The translations under genes and the position numbers were made by a program. Source: Myxococcales bacterium (GTDB lineage: Bacteria > Myxococcota_A > Polyangia > Fen-1088). From it: a stretch of DNA of 5,573 nucleotides. Below, one piece after another: positions 1 through 5,573 of the stretch; position 1 is the stretch's first letter, and the number at the start of each line of letters is the position of its first letter. The stretch lies in NCBI GenBank assembly GCA_003170035.1, contig PMZX01000201.1:2644-8216 (forward strand). Reading direction: 5' to 3'. Below the pieces are notes generated by a model. The model was not told where the DNA came from. It did no database searches and saw only the letters and a program-made list of their open reading frames with translations.

Positions 1-421
1 TTGACAGCTCTGCCACCTCTTCCACCGCGCCCTGCATGACCGGCGCGATCACCATCTGGGCCACCCGATCGCCGGGCTGGACCACGACCGGCTGCTGGCC
101 CAGATTGACCAGCAAGACCACGACCTCACCCCGGTAGTCGCTGTCAATGGTTCCCGGCGCATTCACCACGGTCAGCCCCGACCGCCAGGCCAATCCCGAA
201 CGCGGGCGCACCTGCGCCTCGTAGCCAAGCGGCAGTTCCATGGCCCAGCCGGTGGGGATCCCTACCCGCTCGCCGGGAGGCACGGTCACCGGGCCGTCGG
301 CTGCGGACGCCAGGTCCATGCCGGCCGATCCGGGCGTCATGTAGTGGGGCAGCACCGCAGCCGGGCGAAGGCGGCAGAAGCGGATCGGGATCGGGCTGGC
401 AAAGGGGCTATGGGAGGTCAC
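1..421 (-). CDS. dut: dUTP diphosphatase (dUTPase), 3' end cut by window edge
   Basis: Hydrolyses dUTP to dUMP and pyrophosphate in the cytoplasm, keeping uracil out of DNA and supplying dUMP for thymidylate synthesis. Reading the minus strand from GTG 421 gives 140 residues. They carry the trimeric dUTPase motifs in order: motif I AGMDL (33-37), motif II RPRSGLA (72-78), motif [17 protein letters not shown] (87-100) with the catalytic-type Asp at 93, and motif [10 protein letters not shown] (117-124). Motif V, the Gly-rich C-terminal arm (GGFGSTG type), is absent only because the window ends; family length of about 150 residues implies roughly 10-15 residues are missing. The start is uncertain. 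GTG 421 gives a typical lead-in before motif I; an in-frame GTG at 442 is the alternative, and neither has a clear Shine-Dalgarno. Divergent from the antiporter gene. The identity is secure. Confidence 0.95.
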   Translation of the reverse strand, partial: MTSHSPFASPIPIRFCRLRPAAVLPHYMTPGSAGMDLASAADGPVTVPPGERVGIPTGWAMELPLGYEAQVRPRSGLAWRSGLTVVNAPGTIDSDYRGEVVVLLVNLGQQPVVVQPGDRVAQMVIAPVMQGAVEEVAELS

Positions 422-430
422 GGGAAAACG

Positions 431-436
431 ATTGTA
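431..436 (-). promoter_or_regulatory. Possible -10 box for dut
   Basis: The minus strand reads TACAAT here, five of six matches to the sigma-70 -10 consensus. It lies ten bases ahead of the GTG at 421, so a transcript from it would be leaderless or nearly so. No convincing -35 hexamer is seen 16-18 bp upstream (CTGGCG at best). If the upstream GTG 442 is the true start, this site would be coding and the call is wrong. Confidence 0.25.
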
Positions 437-474
437 CTTCACACAAGACTCTGCGCCAGCAGCCGGAATCGGGC

Positions 475-480
475 TATCAT
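475..480 (+). promoter_or_regulatory. Possible -10 box for the antiporter gene
   Basis: TATCAT is a five-of-six match to the sigma-70 -10 consensus and stands out in this GC-rich gap. It lies 14 bases before ATG 495, which would give a leader of only about 8 bases. The -35 position holds no good match. If translation begins at TTG 432, this site lies inside the gene. Confidence 0.22.
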
Positions 481-494
481 CCATTCCCAACCGC

Positions 495-2546
495 ATGCTG
501 ACCGACCTCGCGGTCATTATGTGCGTGGCCGCCCTGACCACGCTGATCTTCCGTCGCATCCGGCAGCCCGTCGTGCTCGGCTATCTGGTGGCCGGGCTCA
601 TCATCGGACCTCATCTGCCGGTGCCGTTGGTCACCGACAAGGCGCTTGCGCACCAGATGGCCGAGATCGGGGTGGTGCTGCTGATGTTCTCGCTGGGGCT
701 GCAATTCAGTCTGCGCAGGCTCATCCGGGTCGGTCTCGCGGCCGCGTTGGTCGCCATCATCGAATGCAGTCTCATGATCTGGCTGGGCTACGGCACGGGT
801 CGGCTCTTCGGCTGGACCAGGCTGGAAAGCATCTTCGCCGGCGCGGTCATCGCAATCTCCAGCACCACCATCATCGTCAAGGCCTTTGCCGGACAGCGCG
901 TGAAAGGGACGATCAGCGACATCGTGTTCGGCATCCTGATCGTCGAGGATTTGATCGCGATCGTGCTGCTCGCGCTTCTCACCCCGCTCGGCTCCGGCGC
1001 GGGCCTCTCGCTCGCCAGGGTCGCGCTGGCAGTCGGCAAGCTCGCGGCTTTTCTGGCTGGCACCCTGGCGCTCGGGTTGCTGGTGGTGCCCCGCCTGGTG
1101 CGCATCATCCTGCGCGCCGGACAGGCGGAGACCACGGTGGTGGCCTGCGTCGGCATCTCGTTCGCCTTGGCGCTGCTGGCGCGTTTCTTCGGATACTCCG
1201 TGGCGCTCGGGGCGTTCCTAGCCGGCGCGCTGGTGGCCGAGTCAGGCGCGTCCGAGACCATCGCCGGGGCCATCGAGCCTGTGCGCGACATGTTCGCAGC
1301 GGTGTTTTTCGTCTCGGTGGGAATGCTGATCGATCCCGCGCTGATCGGGCAGTACTGGCTTTCCATTCTGGCGCTGACTTTGGTGGTCGTCCTGGGCAAG
1401 GTGGTGGGCGTGACTCTCGGGGCCTTCTTGACGGGTCACTCGGTGCGCACGTCGTTCCAGGCCGGCATGAGCCTGGCTCAGATCGGCGAGTTCTCATTCA
1501 TCATCGCTGGCCTCGGCTTGTCGCTGGGCGCGGTGGGCCACTTCCTCTACCCAGTCGCGGTCGCGGTTTCGGCGCTGACCACCCTGCTGACGCCGTTCTT
1601 GATGCGCGCCTCCGGACCGCTCGCCTCGTTCGTCGACCGGCACCTGCCTCATCCCATCCAGACCTTCGTCAGCCTGTACGGCTCCTGGCTGGCCACACTC
1701 CGGACGAATTCCAAAACCCGCGGCGCCCGGGTGCGAAGGCTGGTCTTTTCGCTCGCGATCGACACGGTCCTGATCGCTGCGATCACGATGGCCGCTTCGT
1801 TGAACGTGGACCGGCTGGTGCATCTCGCGTCCACCGAGGCTGGCATCGGTCCCGTCTTCGTGCGTACAGCCGTCGCGCTGCTGGCCATCCTTGTTGCCTC
1901 GCCCTTCGTCCTGGGGGCGGTGCGCGTGGCACGGGCGCTGGGCAGGCTGCTGGCCGAACAGGCGCTGCCCGCCGAACAGGCGACTCTGGATCTCGCAGCG
2001 GCACCGCGCCGGGCACTGCTTGTGACTTTGCAACTTGCAGCGCTGCTGGCGGCCGGAATTCCCCTGGTCGCGGTGACCCAGCCGTTTCTGCCCTCGGTTC
2101 CGGGTGCCGCCCTCCTGCTCATCGCAGTCGGGCTATCGGTCGTCCCCTTCTGGCGCAGCGCCACTGAACTGCACGGCCACGTCAGGGCCGGCGCGCAGGT
2201 GCTGATCGAGGCACTCGTACGCCAGGGCGGCGCCGCGGACGCGCCGCTTTCCGACACAGCCGAGGCGCGCCGAATGGTGCCCGGGCTGGGCGAGGCTGCG
2301 ACCCTGCGTCTTGGACCTGGCGACCCTGCTGTGTCGCGCACCCTGGCTGATCTCAATCTGCGCGGGCTCACCGGCGCGACCGTGATCGCTGTGGAGCGCT
2401 CCGGCCAAGGTGTCATCTATCCCGGCGCCCACGAACCGCTGCTCGCGGGCGACGTCCTGGTCTTCACCGGGACCGACGCCGCCGTGGCCGCAGCCCGCCA
2501 GATCCTGCTGGGCCTGGTAACGCCGCCCCCGCAGATTGCCGGCTAG
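495..2546 (+). CDS. CPA2-family cation:proton antiporter (Kef-type) with C-terminal TrkA-C domain
   Basis: Inner-membrane antiporter expected to exchange K+ or Na+ for H+. From ATG 495 the protein has 683 residues. The first ~370 form the Na+/H+ exchanger fold, with about a dozen hydrophobic helices. It shows [18 protein letters not shown] (23-40), an acidic membrane pair in IVEDLIAI (E151/D152), [14 protein letters not shown] (233-246) and [10 protein letters not shown] (326-335), all typical of CPA2 proteins. About four further hydrophobic segments follow (roughly 417-438, 454-476, 507-527, 536-553). A soluble C-terminal domain (about 594-675), with [16 protein letters not shown] and [11 protein letters not shown], matches TrkA-C/RCK-C. 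No TrkA-N/Rossmann nucleotide-binding domain (GxGxxG) is present, unlike KefB/KefC. The start is uncertain: ATG 495 sits at the first membrane helix but has no Shine-Dalgarno, while in-frame TTG 432 (704 residues) has only a weak GGGA upstream. Ion specificity cannot be read from sequence. Confidence 0.9.
   Translation: MLTDLAVIMCVAALTTLIFRRIRQPVVLGYLVAGLIIGPHLPVPLVTDKALAHQMAEIGVVLLMFSLGLQFSLRRLIRVGLAAALVAIIECSLMIWLGYGTGRLFGWTRLESIFAGAVIAISSTTIIVKAFAGQRVKGTISDIVFGILIVEDLIAIVLLALLTPLGSGAGLSLARVALAVGKLAAFLAGTLALGLLVVPRLVRIILRAGQAETTVVACVGISFALALLARFFGYSVALGAFLAGALVAESGASETIAGAIEPVRDMFAAVFFVSVGMLIDPALIGQYWLSILALTLVVVLGKVVGVTLGAFLTGHSVRTSFQAGMSLAQIGEFSFIIAGLGLSLGAVGHFLYPVAVAVSALTTLLTPFLMRASGPLASFVDRHLPHPIQTFVSLYGSWLATLRTNSKTRGARVRRLVFSLAIDTVLIAAITMAASLNVDRLVHLASTEAGIGPVFVRTAVALLAILVASPFVLGAVRVARALGRLLAEQALPAEQATLDLAAAPRRALLVTLQLAALLAAGIPLVAVTQPFLPSVPGAALLLIAVGLSVVPFWRSATELHGHVRAGAQVLIEALVRQGGAADAPLSDTAEARRMVPGLGEAATLRLGPGDPAVSRTLADLNLRGLTGATVIAVERSGQGVIYPGAHEPLLAGDVLVFTGTDAAVAAARQILLGLVTPPPQIAG
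2543..2546. other. Shared CTAG palindrome holding both convergent stop codons
   Basis: The plus-strand antiporter ends with TAG at 2544-2546, and the minus-strand permease ends with TAG on the complement of 2543-2545. Both stops are read from the same self-complementary CTAG, so the two genes overlap tail to tail by two bases. No hairpin-plus-T-tract terminator lies between the genes or in the tail of either. Confidence 0.9.
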
Positions 2547-3925
2547 GGACTGACACTTGGTGGACCGCCAGTCTCCATAGCGTCGCACGTGTTCTCGCCG
2601 ATGGGCGGGGCGATCGGACGGCCGTGCAAGAACCGGGTCAGGCCGTAGGCGCCCAGCGCCACGGCAGCCACGCCGGTGATCCACAACAGCATGCGAGCAG
2701 AATCGCGGAAGCCGACGTACAGCATGATGAGGGCCGAGGCTGCGTAGATCCCTGCCGCAAGCAAGACTTTTGCAGAAGGCTTGGCCCGATCGCTACGGCC
2801 GAAGCGCACGCGGAACAGCGTGCAGGCGGTGAGGCCCGAGAACAGAACCAGGACGGCGCCCACGTTCTGCAACACCTGGCGGATCTCGTGGGTGTAGAGG
2901 ATCACGATGGCGATCGCGCCTTGCAGGACGACCGAGGCCGAGGGCGGCCGGCCGGACCTGGCGCACAGTATGCGGGGCAGAAATCCGTCCCGGGCCATGG
3001 CAGCGTAGACACGCGGCCCTGCCAGGGTCATGGCGCTCATGGCGGAGATGAAGGCCACGACAATGAGCGCAGACATGGCCGTTGCACCAGCACGCCCCAA
3101 CAGATCCGTGGCGATGAGGTGGCCCAAGGTGACGCGGGTCGTGTCGTAGCCGAACACGGCCGAGGCCTGCGCAGGCGCCAGGTTGGCGACGAAGATCCAG
3201 TTGAGAAGCAGGTACACCACCGCGACTGCCGAGCAGCCAATCAGCATGGCGCGGGGTACGTCACGGCGAGGTGAGCGAAACTCGTCAGCCGCGTACACGG
3301 CGGCGTTCCAGCCGCTGAAGGCGTAGGCAATGTAGAACAGGCTGCCCACGAAAGCCTGCCAGCCCAGGCCAGGGGCGCGCTGGGGCGGCGCCCAGTCGGG
3401 CCAGTGGTTGTGGCCGAGCACCAGACCCAGGGTGACAAACCCCAGAATCAACAGCGCCTTGACCCCAACCAGCGCGTTCTGCGCCCGCTTGGCGCTGCGC
3501 AGACCCGCCGCATGGAAGACGACCAGGGCTCCCACCAGAAAGGCTCCTGTGGGCCGCACCGGCAGCCCCGGCACGATCATGGCCAGGTAGCTGGCCGCCG
3601 CCAGGGCATCGAGGGCGATGGGCGCCGAGAACCCGAGCAGAAGCGACGCCCAGCCTGCCAGGTAGCCGAACGCCGGGTGCAGCAGATCGGAGAGGAACCG
3701 GTATTCACCACCCGAGCGCGGAACCAGCTCGGCCACTGCCGCGTAGGCGCGCGCGCCGGCCAGCGCAAGCGCCGCCCCGACAACCCAGGCGAGCAGGATG
3801 GCCGCGGGGCCCAGGTTCTGCGCCATGAAGCCGGTGCTGAGGAAGACCCCGGCCCCGATCATGTTGGCTACCACCAGGCCGACGCCGGTCCATAGGCCCA
3901 AGCTTGGCGTAGGTTGGCTGGTCAC
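2543..3925 (-). CDS. APC-superfamily amino-acid permease
   Basis: Inner-membrane transporter of the amino acid-polyamine-organocation superfamily, probably an amino-acid:proton symporter or exchanger. The 460-residue product has the usual family length and about 12 hydrophobic helices (first about 12-33, last about 411-431). Helix 1 carries the unwound substrate-binding motif NMIGAGVF (21-28), the family's G-S/A-G signature. SGGEYRFL (71-78) precedes helix 3. Helix 6 and its loop, YAFSGWNAAVYAADEFRSPR (201-220), followed by DVPRAML, is the second hallmark and resembles LAT/YfnA-like permeases. A hydrophilic tail of about 27 residues (434-460) follows helix 12. The start is GTG 3925, the first start codon available in this frame; any later start would cut into helix 1. 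No Shine-Dalgarno is visible ahead of it. Convergent with the antiporter, divergent from the sigma-factor operon. The substrate is unknown, and nothing around it names one. Confidence 0.92.
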   Translation of the reverse strand: MTSQPTPSLGLWTGVGLVVANMIGAGVFLSTGFMAQNLGPAAILLAWVVGAALALAGARAYAAVAELVPRSGGEYRFLSDLLHPAFGYLAGWASLLLGFSAPIALDALAAASYLAMIVPGLPVRPTGAFLVGALVVFHAAGLRSAKRAQNALVGVKALLILGFVTLGLVLGHNHWPDWAPPQRAPGLGWQAFVGSLFYIAYAFSGWNAAVYAADEFRSPRRDVPRAMLIGCSAVAVVYLLLNWIFVANLAPAQASAVFGYDTTRVTLGHLIATDLLGRAGATAMSALIVVAFISAMSAMTLAGPRVYAAMARDGFLPRILCARSGRPPSASVVLQGAIAIVILYTHEIRQVLQNVGAVLVLFSGLTACTLFRVRFGRSDRAKPSAKVLLAAGIYAASALIMLYVGFRDSARMLLWITGVAAVALGAYGLTRFLHGRPIAPPIGENTCDAMETGGPPSVSP

Positions 3926-4102
3926 GAAGGTCGGGGTCGATGCTACACGGGATTCGTCAGCCTGTCCCCTAGGCCCGGCACGACCGGTGCGGCGTGGACG
4001 GCTCGCGGTTCCCCGTGCCCGAATCCCCTGCGCAAGTGCAACATTCTGGTTCTTCTGTAAGGTTGAAAGGCTTCACGCTACCAGCCGACGTTGGCCTCCA
4101 GC
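3926..4102. promoter_or_regulatory. Divergent intergenic region between permease and sigma factor genes
   Basis: These 177 bases must hold the promoters of both flanking genes if the starts chosen are right. I see no good sigma-70 -35/-10 pair on either strand. The permease-proximal half is GC-rich (CCTAGG at 3968-3973; a small GCAC/GTGC stem-loop at about 3977-3989). The sigma-proximal part, about 4039-4076, is notably more AT-rich, which is where promoter elements would be expected. No RNA gene or plausible small protein is seen. Confidence 0.5.
4039..4065. repeat. Imperfect inverted repeat CAACATT-N13-AAGGTTG
   Basis: The left arm CAACATT (4039-4045) and right arm AAGGTTG (4059-4065, reading CAACCTT on the other strand) match at six of seven positions around a 13-base spacer. 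Each arm contains CAAC, similar to the AAC-containing -35 elements of many ECF promoters, and they point in opposite directions toward the two divergent genes. It could be an operator, a pair of ECF -35 elements, or chance. No clear CGTC-type -10 is present at the expected distance on either strand. Confidence 0.3.
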
Positions 4103-4681
4103 ATGCGCAAACCGCCCCCATCCGCCTCAACCCCCAGAGAGCGCTTGGATTCGAGCGGGCTGGGGTCTGCGGATTCTTTGGCCGAGATCTACGATCGCTA
4201 TGCCCCGCAAGTCGAACGCTGGCTCCGCCGGCTGGCCGGTCCGCGCTTCGACCCCGAGGATCTCTTGCACGACGTCTTTCTGGTTGTGCTGCGCCGGCGC
4301 CACGAATTCCGAGGCGAGGCCAAGGTCACCACCTGGATGTTCCGCATCGCCGCCCAGGTGGTGCGCTGGCGGCGCCGCAACGACGCCTTGCGATCGTGGC
4401 TGTGGGGCCTGCATGGGCGAGCCCTGGCGGAATCACGATCCAGCGGTCCCACGCCGGTCGAGGAAATCGAACGGCGTGAAGAAAGCCTACTTCTCTACGC
4501 CGCCCTGGATCGCCTGCCGGAGAAATACCGGACGGTCCTCATCCTTTTCGCTCTTGAAGAATGCACCGGCGAGGAAATCGCCGCGTTACTGGGCATCGAC
4601 AGCAATACCGTGTGGGTACGCTTGCACCGCGCCCGCGCCAAGCTGGCCGATCTGCTCAGCGAAGGGAGAGCGTCGCCATGA
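4103..4681 (+). CDS. ECF-type RNA polymerase sigma factor (sigma-70 family)
   Basis: Directs RNA polymerase to a small set of promoters, usually in response to an envelope or stress signal relayed by a partner protein. The 192-residue product has the two-domain ECF layout without regions 1 or 3. Region 2 spans about 24-93, with AEIYDRYAPQVERWLRRL (27-44), the core-binding DPEDLLHDVFLVVLRR (50-65) and the -10-recognition part TTWMFRIAAQVVRWRRR (76-92). A linker covers about 94-130. Region 4 spans about 134-188, with LDRLPEKYRTVLIL (135-148) and the helix-turn-helix EEIAALLGIDSNTVWVRLHR (157-176). ATG 4103 gives a normal length; TTG 4091 would add four residues. Neither has a clear Shine-Dalgarno, so translation may start weakly. 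The stop overlaps the next gene's start (ATGA), indicating one operon and translational coupling. The ECF subgroup cannot be assigned from reading alone. Confidence 0.93.
   Translation: MRKPPPSASTPRERLDSSGLGSADSLAEIYDRYAPQVERWLRRLAGPRFDPEDLLHDVFLVVLRRRHEFRGEAKVTTWMFRIAAQVVRWRRRNDALRSWLWGLHGRALAESRSSGPTPVEEIERREESLLLYAALDRLPEKYRTVLILFALEECTGEEIAALLGIDSNTVWVRLHRARAKLADLLSEGRASP
4662..4668 (+). promoter_or_regulatory. Strong ribosome binding site for the downstream membrane protein
   Basis: AAGGGAG lies within the last codons of the sigma-factor gene, nine bases before ATG 4678. It supports ATG 4678 over the in-frame ATG at 4687. It is much stronger than anything ahead of the sigma gene, so the partner protein could be made at least as efficiently as the sigma factor. 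Confidence 0.7.
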
Positions 4682-5573
4682 GCGAGATGAAGCCCACTGC
4701 CTCTGTCGGCAGGCGCGATCAGGGCCTGGCCCTGGCAGATGCATTGCTGCAAAGCAACCGGCAGCTCCCGCCCTTGCCTGCTGCCAGCCATGAACGGGTG
4801 AAGCGCAGGCTGCGCATGCGCTTTGCCGGTCCCGCGGCCCGACGGGCACGCTGGCTGCGTCCGGTCGTGGTGGCAGGCTCGTTGCTGCTCTGGGGAACCG
4901 CGTTTGGCATCGCCATCGATCGCTTGGTGTTGGAACACCACGCTTCGCCAAGTTCGCAGGTGCAGCCAGCCGCTGCCCCGGCTGGCCCGCGCGCCCACCG
5001 GCCCATGGCCAGGCCGGAACGGGCGATCATCGTCCAGGATGACCAGGCAGCGCCCTCTGAGGCAACAGGTCCGCAGGAAATCGCTGCCCCGATTGGCGAA
5101 CCCGCGTTGCTCAGCAAGCCGGTGACCACGTTGGCGCTACTGGCAAAGCCCTCGCGACCACGGCCGTCGCACTCTCCGGACGAGCGCCCTGCCCCCGCAC
5201 CGGTCGCAGCTCCGGAGCTTTTCCCCGCGATCTCTCCCCGCGCAGCAGCGGCCCTTGCCGACCCGGAGCATTCGCCTGCACTGGGCTCGACTGCGCGCGT
5301 GGCCTTGCCCGAACTCGTGCCTGAGGCTCCCGCGCCGGCCGTTGCAGTCACGGCCCCGGCTGCCCCGCCCATTCCATCCCCGCCGCCCGCAATGACGATT
5401 GCCCCTGCCGATGGCATGACCGAGGAGCGGCTGCTGGCCGCTGCCGTACGTTCGCTGCGCGCCAAACATGATGCACCTTCGGCCTTGGCTGCTCTCGACG
5501 CCTATCAAGCCCGCTATCCGCAAGGCCGCCTCTTTGTCGAGGCCAGCGTTTTGCGCGTCGATGCGCTGACCGC
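4678..5573 (+). CDS. Membrane-anchored Pro/Ala-rich protein with TPR-like tail; putative regulator of the ECF sigma factor (3' end beyond window)
   Basis: The frame is open from ATG 4678 to the window end, giving 298 complete codons with no stop, so the protein is partial. Visible layout: a cytoplasmic head of about 58 residues with a basic cluster (VKRRLRMRF at 41-49, ARRAR at 54-58); one transmembrane helix (about 59-80, around VVVAGSLLLWGTAFGIAI), which the positive-inside rule places N-in/C-out; a long low-complexity Pro/Ala-rich linker (about 93-245); then an amphipathic helical stretch (about 248-298, ERLLAAAVRSLRAKHDAPSA ... YQARYPQG) resembling the TPR/YbgF-like repeats at the ends of such proteins. 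It starts within the sigma gene's stop codon, as anti-sigma partners commonly do. It has no HxxxCxxC zinc anti-sigma motif and no cysteine at all in the visible part. The anti-sigma role is inferred from position and topology only; a structural envelope protein is the alternative. Confidence 0.8.
   Translation, partial: MSEMKPTASVGRRDQGLALADALLQSNRQLPPLPAASHERVKRRLRMRFAGPAARRARWLRPVVVAGSLLLWGTAFGIAIDRLVLEHHASPSSQVQPAAAPAGPRAHRPMARPERAIIVQDDQAAPSEATGPQEIAAPIGEPALLSKPVTTLALLAKPSRPRPSHSPDERPAPAPVAAPELFPAISPRAAAALADPEHSPALGSTARVALPELVPEAPAPAVAVTAPAAPPIPSPPPAMTIAPADGMTEERLLAAAVRSLRAKHDAPSALAALDAYQARYPQGRLFVEASVLRVDALT

Noticed and set aside
1..6. TTGACA, a perfect sigma-70 -35 hexamer
   Set aside because: It lies inside the 3' end of dut on the opposite strand, with no -10 box at 16-18 bp, so it is chance.
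344..2167. 607-codon open frame on the plus strand, overlapping the antiporter gene in another frame
   Set aside because: The translation is rich in Arg, His, Gly and Ala with no recognisable domain or membrane pattern, typical of a shadow frame in GC-rich DNA. The overlapping frame has clear CPA2 motifs throughout.
788..2416. Long minus-strand open frames (788-1399, 1649-2416) antisense to the antiporter
   Set aside because: Ser/Thr/Ala/Arg-rich, low-complexity translations with no family signature; they follow from codon bias of the real gene on the opposite strand.
2624..3274. 216-codon plus-strand frame antisense to the permease
   Set aside because: Gln/Gly/Asp/His/Arg-rich without motifs; the opposite strand encodes a clear APC permease.
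3977..3989. Small GCAC/GTGC stem-loop as a possible terminator
   Set aside because: The stem is only four base pairs with no T-tract on either strand, and no gene ends nearby.
3798..4793. 331-codon plus-strand frame spanning the permease 5' end, the intergenic gap and the sigma gene
   Set aside because: It crosses three unrelated contexts, its product has no domain, and the sigma-factor frame is unambiguous.
4719..5465. 248-codon minus-strand frame antisense to the membrane-anchored protein
   Set aside because: Ala/Gly/Ser-rich complement of a Pro/Ala-rich coding region. The plus frame has a strong RBS, an ATGA link to the sigma gene and a membrane helix, so it is the real gene.

Overview
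The window is a GC-rich bacterial chromosomal segment with tightly packed genes and no mobile element, CRISPR array, tRNA or rRNA that I can see. The gene set suggests a Proteobacteria-like organism. My best guess is Myxococcota/deltaproteobacterial, because an ECF sigma factor is followed by a membrane-anchored Pro/Ala-rich protein with a TPR-like tail, and because of the style of the antiporter. This is an inference from remembered protein families, not a computed placement.

Layout: (1) 1-421, minus strand: dUTP diphosphatase (dut), with its 3' end cut by the window edge. (2) 495-2546, plus strand (possibly from TTG 432): a CPA2-type cation:proton antiporter with a C-terminal TrkA-C/RCK-C domain, divergent from dut across about 70 bp. 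(3) 2543-3925, minus strand: an APC-superfamily amino-acid permease. It converges on the antiporter so tightly that both stop codons lie in one CTAG palindrome. (4) 3926-4102: a divergent intergenic region with an imperfect inverted repeat. (5) 4103-4681, plus strand: an ECF-type sigma factor. (6) 4678-5573, plus strand, running off the window: a single-pass membrane protein with a short basic cytoplasmic head, a long Pro/Ala-rich linker and a helical TPR-like tail. It starts inside the sigma gene's stop codon (ATGA overlap).

Functionally, dut is housekeeping nucleotide-pool sanitation. The antiporter and permease are independent inner-membrane transporters. The last two genes form a two-gene operon that looks like a sigma factor with a membrane-bound regulator, and this is the part of the window most worth following up. 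Gene-free stretches are all shorter than 200 bp. Nothing in the window is clearly a new system; the non-zinc, TPR-tailed partner of the ECF sigma factor is the nearest thing to one.
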